NCBI GenBank assembly: GCA_036346205.1
Contig: JARFJB010002195.1
Coordinates: 310,001-374,000 of the forward strand
Reading direction: 5' to 3'
Length of the DNA: 64,000 nt
Origin: Vesta saturnalis
Lineage: Eukaryota > Arthropoda > Insecta > Coleoptera > Lampyridae
The notes below the pieces were generated by a model. The model searched no databases. It was not told the DNA's origin and worked only from the letters and a program-made list of their open reading frames with translations. A program made the translations under genes and the position numbers. Shown piece by piece: positions 45,519 to 57,491 of this stretch; position 1 is the first letter of the stretch; every line of letters begins with the position of its first letter.

Positions 45519-45732
45519 TGTTACGTATTAAACTAACCCCCCGCCACTGTGCAGTGAAAACGCCACGCCAATGTGTAGTGTTCGCGGATTGGCTATGGGC
45601 GAAGCAAAAAAAAGTCGCTAAAATGACATTTTACCTTACTTTTTTTTATTATTGTCGGGCAGCAGTTATGGTAATATTTACCGCTGCATTTTGTTGTACA
45701 ATAAGACAGTCCACGTTTTTCTTTATCCTACA
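45519..45732 (+). repeat. BEL/Pao 3' LTR
   Basis: 214 bp; shares TTCGCG.ATTGGCTATGGGCGAAG, GACATTTTAC and TTATTGTCGGGCAGCAGTTA with the 5' LTR, with indels noted there. Confidence 0.93.
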
Positions 45733-46037
45733 ATAAGAGGACATCTAAACAGCATTCTTGGACAGAACAATCGATGGCAAATGCCATAAATGACATTAGA
45801 AATGGAATATATGGATATGAGAAAGCTGCTGAAAAATATAATGTCCCTGTTGGAACGCTTCACAGACGAGTTAAATCGGAAAAAACAGCAGTTAATTCAT
45901 CAAAAAAGTTCTTAGGTCATTATAGGCCCATTTTTAATATAGAGCAAGAGCATGAATTGGCCAATTATATACTTTTAATGGAAAGTAAACTCTTTGGTTT
46001 GACTAGAAGAGATCTGAGAGCAGTAGCATTTGAATAT
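45733..46037 (+). pseudogene. pogo transposase, N-terminal DNA-binding part
   Basis: The start is at 40522 (MVREY), just before the BEL insert; the frame continues here as KRTSKQHSWTEQSMANAIND, the psq-type helix-turn-helix, with GYEKAAEKYNVPVGTLHRRV as recognition helix. The beginning of the CENPB-like second domain follows (IEQEHELANYILLMESKLFG ... RDLRAVAFEY). It is interrupted at 46037 by the TNP2 element and resumes at 55580. No stop in this part once both inserts are removed. Confidence 0.88.
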
Positions 46038-46246
46038 CCCAGATAGCACAGGACATCTTATGGACGTCCATTTTTTGTCCACTCTAAGTCCCACACGTCC
46101 GTGGATGCAAACTGGACGTCCTAAAGACATCCAATTGCAGATATCCATAAGCCATCCCGTAATTACATCCGTCAGATGTACGTGACATGTACCCTAATAG
46201 ACCACTCCAGTAATGTGTATGACATAATAAATAATATCGTCTAATA

Positions 46247-48262
46247 GAGTCGCGGCAAACTCTTTTCCAATGTGGGGATAAACGTCAGCGCTTGACATTG
46301 TTGCCAAACGTATGAAATTCGACGTCAACATAATACTTAGGTTATATTGTTTACATTTATTTTTAAAATTAGTTTTTGATGGAAATACTCGTTCTCAACT
46401 AAGTAACAATACTTTTAACAGTTCTTAGATCATTTTGCGATGATTAAGCAATTGTAATATTTTGAAGTAGTCATGTATAATTTCGAGGAGCTTATATTTA
46501 TCATCAATTAATATTGGGAATTAAAACGTATGTGATTGGAATTGATGTTTTAGCTTCGGTACATTTATAAATATAGGAATAACCTATAAAATTAAAATAA
46601 ACGCTCAATTTAAAGAAAATTATATTCGAATACTAAATATGAACATTGCACTTTGGTTATACAACAACACTGAATATTCATTTTTGATAAAATTATCATG
46701 GCGACGACGATATAAAGGTTATTCTTTAAATTTATTTTATTTGTAAATATCTTCACTTTCGGAATCGTCTTGATTTGGATTAATAATAATTGGCGCAATA
46801 TCCATCATGTCAAACATTACTTCGCGATTCCACTATTTAGTAACTTCGTCTTCTGTGTGTCGGACGCAATTGTTCCATATTTCTGGAGTAATCGTTTGTA
46901 AAGACTCTTTTCACATATTTAAGCAACTCTGCATACTTTTGCCATCTCTTCCTATATGTTTATTGTAGTATGTTTTGGCGATGCCCCATACGTTCTCTAT
47001 TGCGTTAAATATGCAATGATAGGGTGGAAGCCTTAATACCTTGTGCCCGTATGTTTCCGCCAGTTCATCAATAACATACTGTTTGGGAGGTTTATTCCTA
47101 AAATTTAATGTGTAAAAAATGTAAGATTACAAATTATTATACTTACATTGCAACTATATTTAAGAGTTCTTTTTTAAAGAGATTGGAATCAAATGCGATG
47201 CCCTCTTTAGATAACCATTGTTGAATGTCAGCTTTTTTCCATGTAGCATTTGGTGGTTTGTTAATAATGGTACTATGATAAGAAGCGTTATCTAGTACAA
47301 TTACTGATGGTTTCTCTAAATTGAACAATAATTGGATCTCAATCCAGCGTTTAAAGTTCATTTCATTCATTTCGCCAGGATTTGATGTCGAAGAAGAGAA
47401 AATTAAATCAGCACCTGGGATAAAACCCTGATCATTGCCTGCATGTAAAACAATACATCTACAAAATAATTGATTATCTATAATAAACATAATGAGTTTG
47501 ATTGACATTTTACCTTTTGCCATCTACTTTTGTACTTTTAACAGTTTTTAGATTATCGTTTTGCCATGATCGAGCTACGGTTCCATTTTGAAATATCCAT
47601 GTTTCGTCTATGTAAACTAATTCATATAATGATTCGTTTTTATATTTCATAAAAGATTTTAGGAAGCGTAATCGTTTTAACGAAACGTCAGCCAATTCCA
47701 TAAGACCTCTTCTCGGATCATCTTTTTTCCATTTAAACCCCATATTATTCAAAACGGTATGAAGGGACCTTATACAGCCAGAAAACAGATCATCGTTATT
47801 TAATTTTTCCCACAAAACCTTGACGGTTATGTGCTCATCTAAAATATTAATAACGAAAATTTTAGGTGTTTCAAACTGTTTCAAAACATTACTGTTTTCA
47901 TACATTCGGTATATCATATTTCGAATAGAATCGCACTGATACGTAGCAACATCTGTGACGGGTTTCTTATGTAGTTGCTTTTTTTTGGCGATCTTAATGG
48001 TTCGTTGTTTCTAACTGCTTGCGAAATCGTACTAACAGTAGAATCTTAAAATGTGGAAAATGTCAAAATTAGAAGTTATGTGTAAACAGAAGAGCTGACA
48101 ACATTGTAATTTATTCGGCAGTTCTAACAACCCAACAACGTGTATTTCACTAACGTAGATATATCATTTGTAATTATCAGGGTTATTATGGAAGTTGGTA
48201 TGTTAAGTTTGTCTCTCTCTAACAATTTCACCCCCACAACGGAAAAGATTTTGTCGTGACTT
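46247..48262. mobile_element. Tc1/mariner-like element nested in the TNP2 transposon
   Basis: TA at 46245-46246 and 48263-48264. Inverted ends of about 32 bp: AGTCGCGGCAAACTCTTTTC on the left and AGTCACGACAAAATCTTTTC on the right. It holds one reverse gene of the DDE_3 type. Mismatched ends and stops in the gene show an older copy than its host would suggest. Confidence 0.78.
46737..48045 (-). pseudogene. DDE_3 (IS630/Tc1-like) transposase
   Basis: Minus-strand exons: about 48045-47514 (DSTVSTISQAVRNNEPLRSP, helix-turn-helix; LYELVYIDETWIFQNG, first Asp), 47458-47147 (CIVLHAGNDQGFIPGADLIF, SVIVLDNASYHSTI, second Asp, WLSKEGIAFD) and 47097-46737 (LPPYHCIFNAIENVWGIAK, final Glu). The splice joints keep frame. 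Stops occur in the last exon near 46910 and 46840. The first exon with the ATG was not found. This family is widespread in insect genomes as an IS630/Tc1 relative with a long second-to-third residue spacing. Confidence 0.8.
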
Positions 48263-48796
48263 TAGGTACTAATATTTCATTATTGAAAACTTTTACTCAT
48301 TTTTAATTTGACAAATGTTGTTTCGATGAAATACCTAAAGAAAAAATTAGCAATAAGAAAAAAAATTTTTTGAAATAAGTCTAAACCGTTTTTTATCATG
48401 AGCTTCAACTCTTTCCAAGGTTTTACAAATATTTATATGATATTTATTTCAAAAACTCACTGCTGGTGTGTCCTCTAACTGTTTTATGCGAATTAAAATT
48501 TGTGTATCAAGTTGGTACAAAACTAAGTTGGGATTACATTTATATTATGCGTCGCACGTCGCTATTTCCCGCATTTTAAAGCAAAATTTTCACGTATTTG
48601 TTTCACGCTATCTTTAGTAATTTTTCATATTGTGTTAATATTAACACTAAAATTAATTAAAGGTAGGCTATATAGTGTGATTAATTTAGTATTGTAAAGG
48701 AGATTACTGAAATATTAGGTAAGTACATAACCTATAAAGTTATTTGGCGCCCACGTTCATTTCTTATTTAAATTAAGCTTTGTTGCACATTTTATA

Positions 48797-50684
48797 ATGT
48801 CAAAAGTTTCAAGGCATAAGTATAAAAACGCAAAAAGCGTATCTGATTTAACAATTAATATCGCCGAAAGTGAGGTGGGAACCATGGTAAATGATGATCA
48901 TTTGGAATGTAAATCACAGTCCACACACGACTTAGAAATGAATGAGAACGAGGAAGTAAATATTGCAGTCACCATAATACAGCTATTATCATTATGGGCA
49001 ATTACGTACAATATCCCTCAAGTTGCTTTAAACGAATTGTTAAAAATATTAAAATCGCGTATTCCAGAATTACCTAATGATTCGAGAACGTTATCAAAAA
49101 CACCTAGGAAAATTGATTTCCAAGTTGTTGAACCTGGGCACTATTGTCATTTTGGTCTTAAAAATTGTATAGAAAAACTATTTTTATTCTATGAATGTTT
49201 TGTGAACACAATAGAGGTATGCATTAATATAGATGGATTACCTCTTTCTAAAAGTTCTGGTAGCCAACTTTACCCAATTTTGTGCAGTATTTTTGATAAC
49301 AAAACTGTTGTAAATATTGTTGGCATATATCATGGCTACGTAAAACCAAAAGAAGCAAATAATTTGTTAAAAGATTTTGTTAATGAGGCTGTTGAATTGA
49401 CAACTAAAGGAATAGTTGTAGGTGGCCGAACTTATAAATTTAAAATAAAACCCCTTATCTGTGATGCTCCTGCAAAATCGTATGTAATGTACACAAAAAA
49501 TCACAACGGATACTATTCTTGTTCAAAGTGCTGCATAGAAGGGAATTATATTAATAACCGATTGTGCTTTCTAGAAACTAATAATTTGGTGTTACGTACC
49601 CATGACTCCTTTACATCAAAAGTACAAAATGAACATCATACAGGTACATCCTTTCTGGAATTAATTCCTAATTTTGATATGATTAAAGATGTACCCTTGG
49701 ATTATATGCACCTGATCTGCTTAGGAGTTGTCCGTAAATTAATTGTTGTGCTGTGGAGCTATGGAAAACCTCACAAATTATCGTTTCGACAGTTAAGCAC
49801 TATATCCGTGCAATTAATGAATCAAGCATGTAATATCCCAATGGAATTTAATCGTAAACCAAGATCACTATGTGAAGTGAAAAGATGGAAAGCTACAGAA
49901 TTTCAATTTTTATTCTACACAGGTTCTGTTGTTTTAAAAAATATCCTAAATCAGGATCAATACACAAATTTTTTAGTCCTGCACACTGCTTCAACTATTT
50001 TAGCTAATTCAACATATATAAAACAATACTTAGAATATGCCAATTCTCTTATGGTATATTTTGTGGAATCCTTTAAGACATTATACGGACAACAAAATGT
50101 GTCACATAATGTTCATAATTTATTACACATTTGTGAAGATTCTGAAAGATTTGGAGTGTTAGATCAGTACAGCGCATTTCGGTTTGAGAATTATATGCAA
50201 ACATTGAAAAAATTTGTAGGAAAGCCACACCAAGCACTTTCACAAATTATTCATAGAAAATTCGAAGAAGATGCATATACTTCAATTATAAATCAACAGC
50301 CGATAAGAACCTTATCCAAGGGCTTTAAACGAACATAACTCTGACCCATTAATGCACTCAACTTTTGATCCCCAATTTCTAAAATTATCTTTTGAATATT
50401 TTACTTTAAGTATTACAGAACCAAATAATTTCTGTTGTTTAAAAGATAATAGTGTAGTTTGTATTCGGAATTTTGCAACTAGTGCCGAAGGATTGATGTT
50501 AATTGGACAGAAGTTTTTATCATTAGACAATTTTTATTCAATCCCATGCAATTCATCTGACCTAGACAGGTTAGCAGTCCTGGGAAATTACAAAGTTGGA
50601 GATCTGTGACATTTCGTATAAATGTATCAAGTTTGATTACCGAAGAAAATTTGTTATTTTCCCTTTGCTACATCTACGGTAAAT
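48797..50684 (+). CDS. TNP2-like transposase (CMC/EnSpm type), frameshifts near C-terminus
   Basis: Open for 513 codons from ATG 48797 to 50338. The N-terminus is Ser/Lys-rich. Catalytic-core motifs: VCINIDGLPLSKSSGSQLYP (first Asp), KIKPLICDAPAKSYV (second Asp), a CSKCCIEG zinc motif, FDMIKDVPLDYMHLICLGVV (the DYMH signature) and FRFENYMQTLKKFVGKP (putative Glu). The C-terminal segment continues in other frames: 50352-50609 (FCCLKDNSVVCIRNFATSAE) and then CDISYKCIKFDYRRKFVIFP to about 50684. Two small indels near 50320 and 50600 therefore separate it from a complete protein. Best preserved transposase in the window, followed 140 bp later by its DUF4806 partner. Confidence 0.8.
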
Positions 50685-50822
50685 ACATCATAATTTTTTA
50701 TAATTTATTGTATAATATAAGCGTTTATTACACACTTTCCACAACTTACTGATAATTTTATTCTAATTGTTTTAGACAGCAGTTTATCTATATAATTAGT
50801 GTATAATAATAGTGTAATAGTT

Positions 50823-52503
50823 ATGGAAAATCAAAAAACATGGTCAGTTGTGAAATTTGTTAATGACAATACAGTGCAAGCTGTACCCACAACTTGGATA
50901 ACCGGCAATATTTGTTATTGGCCTCCATATACCAACGAACGGTTAACTTTGGCAATTAAGAGACATGAGACCCACAGTCAAGATTGGTCAACACATGTCA
51001 TACAATTATTTCGTAATAGTACCTATGGTATGATATTATTTATCCTACAAATCGGTCAATTACTAAATTTTTAGCGGATTATACTATTGCACGACACAAA
51101 GAGAAGAGAGCAGAAATACAATCGGACTTGAATTCTGACGATTCAGATTATGGTACATTAAAAAAAATAAAAAGAATTCAACGTGTCTATAGCAGCGAAG
51201 AAGAAGAAGATGATCAAGGTCCAAGTCTCCTCATCACTAGGCCTCCTGTTTTAAAAAAAGGTATTTAAGTTTGTAATTTATGTATTTAGATAAGATTAAT
51301 TAATTATTAATATTTTGTTAAAAGTATTTTGGAATTACTGCACAGATAGAGTTGAAAACTCTTCTTAATATTATATAATTCTTATTTTAGTCTGTAGTCA
51401 ATAATCATGACAGGTTAAACCGTGTACCCATTTCAGCACCCTTTATAAAATCTTATTTTTTGCAGGTTTATCCAAGACAAACCAATTCAGTATCAGCAAG
51501 TGCACCAACGGAAAGTATGGAGACTACACCAAATAAATCTACATGTAAGTTTTGAAGTGGTATGCATACAATTTTAATGGCAGTTGTCTCACATTTTTTA
51601 GATTCTGATGTAAATAATAATCTGCCGCAGAAGGCTGTTAATAGCAATTCAAAAAATACAGTACGTCTCTCGCCAACACTTTCTTCTTCATCAGGTGAAT
51701 TTCTCAATACAACTAATAAAATATTTAGTTTAATGAACAAATTAATGTTGTAGATCTTACTGAAGACAATAATGGTGTGGTAATGAACACTACAGATAGT
51801 TCATCTACCACATTAATGACAACTCCGACCACCTCCAAACAAGATAATAATTGTTTCAAAGGTTGACGATTATGTAGTGTTACAGCTATTTTTACTAAAC
51901 TATGCTTCTAGCGTATTTTCATCAAATTATACGGAAACAAAATATAATTCAAGCAACTCTAATGCAGTTGGTGCAAGATGTCGCGGAGTTGAAAAATAAT
52001 TATAATACCGATAAAATTATTAACGAATCATCTGTGTTTCTACAGTTTAATCTACCCCTTCAAGACGAAGAAAGTGTACAGCTTTTTGAAATGTTTTTGC
52101 AAGAAGAGAAAAACTTTCATGAAACTGTATATATGTACATAATTTAATACTTTATTTTACTAAAATATATGAATTTTTTTTGTTAAGGTTAACGAAATGG
52201 CTAAAATTGGTGGTAGCAACCCATATGATATTACGAAGAGAATGCTGTCTAGATTAATATCAAACCAAATTGCCACAGAGTACAGTTGGTTTGGACTGAA
52301 AAAGAAGAAGATCTTTGGGAAATTACTTCTCAGTCAAGTTGTAATACGTAAGTTATTTAATTGTTTATCTATTGAATATCAGCATAACTTTTATTTAAGA
52401 AAACGGTATGCAAGCACTTCAAAATTCAACAGCTATAGATTTTGAGTTAGTCTCAAAAAATTGGTTGAGACGTGCGAAGGAAAGGTTACAAAAAACAAAA
52501 TAA
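50823..52503 (+). CDS. DUF4806 protein, multi-exon, best preserved copy
   Basis: Exon 1 starts MENQKTWSVVKFVNDNTVQA and includes CYWPPYTNERL, ending STYG before GTATGA (51028). Further exons follow in splice-consistent order: about 51075-51261 (acidic, YSSEEEEDDQGPSLL), 51475-51543, 51602-51694, 51752-51860 (Thr/Ser-rich), 51911-52125 (RKQNIIQATLMQLVQDVAEL), 52190-52350 (EMAKIGGSNPYDITKRMLSR, the DUF4806 core) and about 52401-52503 (FELVSKNWLRRAKERLQKTK). I see no stop inside the chosen exons, though not every exon phase was proved. The domain's function is unknown; linkage to TNP2 in the same element suggests an accessory role in transposition. Confidence 0.72.
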
Positions 52504-52546
52504 ATTAAGTTTGTAGAATGTTGAAAGAATGTTTTCTATAATACTT

Positions 52547-52578
<32 letters not shown>

Positions 52579-55419
52579 GTAAATTTAAATTATTATAAAA
52601 TATGAGTTATGTAATCTAATTAGATGCAAGTAGCTATGTAATTTCCATAGTGAAGTTTTATTTAGTTTGTACGAAAATGGTACATTTTTACATAATTGTA
52701 GAATATGATTAATAAACATTGAGGTGTGTGAGAAATTTAAGATATTGTCTTAATGTTGTGTTAATAATGGTAATTTTTGTAATAGACAACACAGTACATA
52801 AAAGTATAGGGGATGTTTGTTTACGTTTTTCAATTAATTCAATTTTCTTTTAGTTTTATAAGTTTATATTAAACAATATTCCCTAACGACATGTAATACA
52901 GGTTGTGGTTGACAAAAATAATGTTACAATTAGAGATAGGCTGGTATCAATGTCGCAATTTACATGTGCGCAGCCGAGATTTGTGAAAACATTCGTATTT
53001 GTGCGTTAAACTCATAATAGTGCAAAACTTATAGAAAAAACAGAACAAGCACATTAGTGGGTGACTATATAACATGAATCTTGCAGTAGATCTGGAATTA
53101 TTGTGTTTAATTCTACAATTCGTCACATTAAACTAGTGTATGACAACATTCCGACACTAGTCGTAGGAGAACTTATCAACCTACAAAAGTGATTAAATAA
53201 ACTAATTTGTAACTTAAACAATAGTTCTAAACACTTACATGAACAGTTATGGTGCTTAAAAAGGTGAAATTTAACATTAATTTGATAGAGACAATATGAG
53301 GTTATGTCATATCCTCGAACATACAATTTTTGTGAAAAGTAATTTCAATTGAGACAATTCCTATAAAATAAATTACTAGAGGCAAAAATAGTAAGGTAGC
53401 CTCACTTTTATGTTGTAATTCCTTATATTTATGTCTAATTTTGTTAATTTTAGTTTGTAAGAATGTTGTTAGATTTAAGAATTTTTTCCTTTCAAATTGG
53501 CCGCAGGCATGTTTGAGTTGTATATTAGGGTGCAGTAGCTTCCCCTATTCATGTGGAGGTAATTTTCAAGCCTGTAAATTACATAGAATTAGTTTAAATT
53601 CAATAAATAAGGGTTAAAATCAACATAGTTATTAAGTGTCCGATTTAGATCATGTTTGGTCTTAAAATTTAGAGAAATTTATAGAGATTTTGGAAATGTT
53701 TTTAGTTTTAAGAAATGTTAAACAGGAAGAAAGTTATAAGGTTTTAAAGAATTTTCGTAATTTAAGAATTGTTTTAACCAATAGGAATTAAGCAAAAATT
53801 TCTCGTAACTAATGAAACATTCGAAAGATTTGGTTGTCGAGTAAAAACATATAAATACAAGCGTTTTCAGCTTCACTTGATCTCTTGATTTTCAACTTTT
53901 GCAACAACTTGTCAGAGCAAGCTGTTGCGAATTGTTTTTTGAAAATATAAGTTTAAACAAAATTTTAAATCACATCGGGATTATAATAAAGTGCGGTTTA
54001 GTTTCGGAAGTAATCACGAAACAAGTGGTAGTCTGTTGTTCGTGGTATAATAATTAAATAAGGTTAGTTTACCTTTTCGAACCATAATTCGGAAGTTTCG
54101 TTTAGTTATAAAAATTTTTCTGACGTTTCGACTTTGTGTATTTAAATATAAATCGTATATGTTGATGTGCATACTAAATTGTGGTGTCCATAAGTTATTT
54201 TCATTATACACCCTGTTTATTAAAAAGTGTTTTAATTTACGACAACCATCCATATTCCATGCTCATTCAAAAATTTACTTTTGAATGCAATTTATTAAAG
54301 AAGCAATAAACCTAAAACAAAGATTCGTCAACATTATAATATTAACAGTGAAACTTACCGAAGTGAATAAGCTGATTATCGTAAAGAAAACTTTGGATGT
54401 TCGAGTGGCAGAATAGCAGTTTGCAGCAGCTGGTGGTTACAACCGTCTTGTGCAGCAGATACCCACGAAGAGAAGGACCAAATGTGAGTATTTTGTTGAC
54501 ATTGATACTATATTGTTATGTTCGCAATTTATATCCTTTGTAATAACAATGATGTGCAACAACAAGTATGCATGTTCAAAGGGAATGTTATTTGTTCTAG
54601 AATTGTAAATGTTTTCTTGATAATTAGGTTTTTTTTTTATTAATCAAACATCTTTATACTTACTGGTTTGTCAAATTTAACTTTTTTTATGATATGTCAT
54701 ATGGTTGCGGATTCACTGCGCACGCTCACTTATGATTTTAAAATAATTTGTTATGTACAGGGTATAACGCAGATATTGATGCGAAGTAAAGATTATAATC
54801 CAATTTATTTAATCAATTAAGATTTTTTTTATTAAATAGGACATTACCTTAGTGTATTTTGATCATGTTAACTATGGTTATTGTAGTCAAACAAATAAGT
54901 TATTTCAATTTCATGATAGTTTGTTTTATAATATTAAATGCAGGTTCCTTCTAAATTTTCGTTGATCCCTATCCCCTGTTAGATGAGTCTCATTGTTCTA
55001 CCGGAGTTTATTTTATATTTTTTTAATCTTAACTATAATAATAATATTCATATCTTAAATATAATTAATTAAAATATTTCAATTTATATAAATACATTTT
55101 CATCAATTTTCAACCCACATTAAATAAATATAGTTTAAATCGAACTTACTATAAAAAAATAAAAGGGGGGGAATATCATTGCAATATATATATATAAATT
55201 TCTGCTGATAAAAGTCTTTTTTTCATATCACACATATGAGTACATTCTACTACAGCTTTAATTTTCTGTAAAACAGTTTCTTGGTAAATTGTAAATCAAT
55301 CATAAACTGTGAATGTGCTACTAAAATTGACCACTGGTTTTCCATTAACATAAATTTGTTTAATTCAAAATAATTTAGCACTAAAAGAATGTCCTAAATA
55401 CGTTTTATTGAGACAACTT
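52504..55419. other. Noncoding right arm of TNP2 element
   Basis: 2.9 kb with no convincing gene. A short (TA)n lies at about 52548-52577. The segment about 53870-54060 (GTCAGAGCAAGCTGTTGCGA ... AATAAAGTGCGG) has the look of an LTR end with a polyadenylation signal, but no partner was found. A 79-codon reverse frame at 54014-54253 matches nothing I know. Confidence 0.4.
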
Positions 55420-55579
55420 TGGGACGTCCGAGAAGGGACGTCTAATGGATGTACAGAGTTGTGACATATGGATGTTTTAGGGACGTCCACAGGATTAAAA
55501 ATGGATGTCTTTAGGACGTCGAGATATCCATGTCAGGACAACTTATGGACATGCCTAAGATGTCATTGTGCTATTTGGA

Positions 55580-57238
55580 TATGCACAAAAAAATAGAATT
55601 CCCAACAATTTTAATGCTGAAACAGGCCTAGCGGGCTCCGATTGGGTCTATGGATTTTTAAAACGAAATCAAAATATTATCTTACGTTTATCCGAAAACA
55701 CCTCAGCAGCGAGAGCAGCAGCTTTCAATAAGTCCAATGTGTCAAAGTTTTTCAAATTACTTGGAGAATTGATGGACAAGCATAGGTTTACACCGAGTCG
55801 TATTTATAAATGCGATGAAACTGGCATATCTACAGTGCCTAGTAAGCCATCAAAAGTTTTTTCTCTAAAGGGAAAGAAACAAGTAGGGGTTCTTGCATCG
55901 GGTGAGGAGTTCTCGTGACTGCTGAAATCTGTTTCAACGCCTTGGGATCGTATATACCATCATTATTGATATGTCCTCGAGTACGAAGAAATCCATTATT
56001 TGAAATAGGATTTCCACCGGAGAGCATTGTGAAGTATCACCCATCCGGATGGATGCAATCCATTATTTTTGCACCGATATGGTTTAACCATTTTTTGAAA
56101 TATGCCAAACCAAGTGTTGATGACCCTGTGCTCCTAATTTTAGACGGACATGCAACCCACGCTAAAAATTTATCGTTAGTGGAAATGGCAAAACAAAACA
56201 ATGTTCACATACTTGTTTTGCCGCCGCACACTTCTCACCGATTGCAACCCCTCGACTTTTAATTTATGTTCCCTCTAAGCACATATTATGAACAGGAGGC
56301 AAAAAAATGGCTAAGAAACCATCCTGGTCAAGTTATTACAGTCCATAATGTTGGTGAACTGTTTGGTGGAGCTTTTCAACGGGCTGCAACAGCACAAAAT
56401 GCGATTAATGGATTTAAAAATACAGGCATATGGCCTTACAATCCTGAAATATTCCCTGAAGAGTTATATAAACCAGCAGAAACAACTGATCAGGATCAAA
56501 ATGATACTATTTTGCCTGCAGAAAATCAGGAAATAGAATACCTTCACCATTAACCATCAATTTGCCTGTTACCTAAATCCAAAAAAGTTGCCAGTGGAAT
56601 TCCTTCCGCAAACAAGAAACTGGAAAACAGAGAAAACGTATCACCACAGCCTAGTTGTTCTTTTGTACAAGAGTCATCTGATAATATTTAAAAACTATGG
56701 TATTAACAGCTACTCCAAACCTAGACGAATTAAAGGCATCTCTTAACTCTATTGGTAAAACAAAGACCAAAACTGTAAAGCGAAAAATGGTTCCAAATGT
56801 TAAGAAAGAAAAAAACAAACGAAGAGAGCCTGAAATCTTTCAATCAACATCTGAATCATCTTCTGAGGAACTTTGCGACGATTTTTCATCTTCTGATGAA
56901 ATTTTCAACGATTCGTCAGGCAACGATGGGGACAAAGTGATTAATTCTGTGGAAAAATTATGTATTGAAAAAGTAACATGACAACACGTTAGACAAAATG
57001 ATTTTCTACTTGTGGAACTTGAAAATCCAAATGGTAAACAAAAGAAAAAAATTGTGGCAGAAGTTCAGTCTATGGACGAAGAAGGAGTTCAAGTTTCTTT
57101 TATGCGCCAATACAGACAAAATTGTAATATGTATGTGTTTCCCGAAGTTCCTGATTACAGCGCCGTCTACATGAAGGAAATTGTTGGTCGCCTTACCAAG
57201 CATGAGAAGCTTAGGCATGGAAAAATAAGATTTTTGTA
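55580..57238 (+). pseudogene. pogo transposase, catalytic and C-terminal part
   Basis: Resumes after the TNP2 element with YAQKNRIPNNFNAETGLAGS and DWVYGFLKRNQN (end of the CENPB-type domain). DDE_1 catalytic residues: IYKCDETGISTVPSKPSK (first Asp), LLILDGHATHAKNLSLVEMA (second Asp) and SHRLQPLDF (third Asp). A one-base shift lies near 55915 and a TAA follows LQPLDF at 56262. The tail (TGIWPYNPEIFPEELYKPAE; acidic Ser-rich stretch 56830-56930; 57012-57238 VSFMRQYRQNCNMYVFPEVP) contains a few more stops. All three catalytic Asp codons survive. Confidence 0.88.
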
Positions 57239-57491
57239 GTGTATTTTTTTATTATATTGCTCGCTGATATTTTCCATTTTGCCCCATACCTGGGCTAAAG
57301 TGGAAAATTTTGAAGATTTTTAAAAAAAGTAATTACTCTTTTGGTGTTTCTAATTTTGCGTTTATTTACATTACTTATAATAAACAAATATACATTCTAG
57401 TGTAGCATTTGGTTCTGATTTCCATTAAACTGTTTTTTCAATTTTTTTTATCAATTTTGTCTTAGGCCTTCCACTTTGCCCCACTTTCCCC

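Larger units (their letters stand above)
40540..45732 (+). mobile_element. BEL/Pao LTR retrotransposon
   Basis: LTRs at 40540-40766 and 45519-45732 both begin TGTTACGTATTAAACTAAC and end CTTTATCCTACA. The target duplication is ATAAG at 40535-40539 and 45733-45737, the 5-bp length usual for BEL/Pao. It is inserted six codons into the pogo transposase, whose ATG is at 40522. gag and pol are present but damaged. Confidence 0.95.
46038..55579. mobile_element. TNP2 + DUF4806 DNA transposon (CMC/EnSpm-like), 9.5 kb
   Basis: Flanked by TAT at 46035-46037 and 55580-55582. Aligned ends CCCAGATAGCAC (left) and TCCAAATAGCAC (right, inverse) continue as GACATCTTA. Both ends carry arrays of GGACGTCC/GACATCC words over about 150 bp (46050-46200 and 55420-55560), like the subterminal repeats of CACTA elements. 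It contains a TNP2-like transposase and a DUF4806 gene, both forward, and a nested Tc1/mariner-like element near the left end. A 3-bp duplication and the TNP2 domain favour EnSpm, but the ends are not CACTA. Confidence 0.85.
40080..57491. mobile_element. pogo-family element (17.4 kb including two nested inserts)
   Basis: Flanked by TA at 40078-40079 and 57492-57493. Inverted ends GGGGAAAGTGGGGCATAGTG and, on the right, GGGGAAAGTGGGGCAAAGTG. Related subterminal words (GGGGCATAGTGGAA, GGCTAAAGTGGAAAATTTT) occur near 40110, 40435-40485 and 57275-57305. Removing the BEL insert (40540-45732) and the TNP2 element (46038-55579) leaves about 2.7 kb with one forward transposase gene. It sits inside the Harbinger transposase, and excision restores that frame exactly. 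Confidence 0.93.

Noticed and set aside
45512..45736. 74-codon forward frame
   Set aside because: It covers the BEL 3' LTR almost exactly; not a gene.
46610..46798. 62-codon reverse frame
   Set aside because: Lies in the wrong frame over the end of the DDE_3 transposase.
52544..52577. TA tract as a target-site signal for the TNP2 element
   Set aside because: It is internal to the element and no insertion border lies there.
53123..54253. Two reverse frames (67 and 79 codons) as passenger genes of the TNP2 element
   Set aside because: No start context, no domain and no splice partners.
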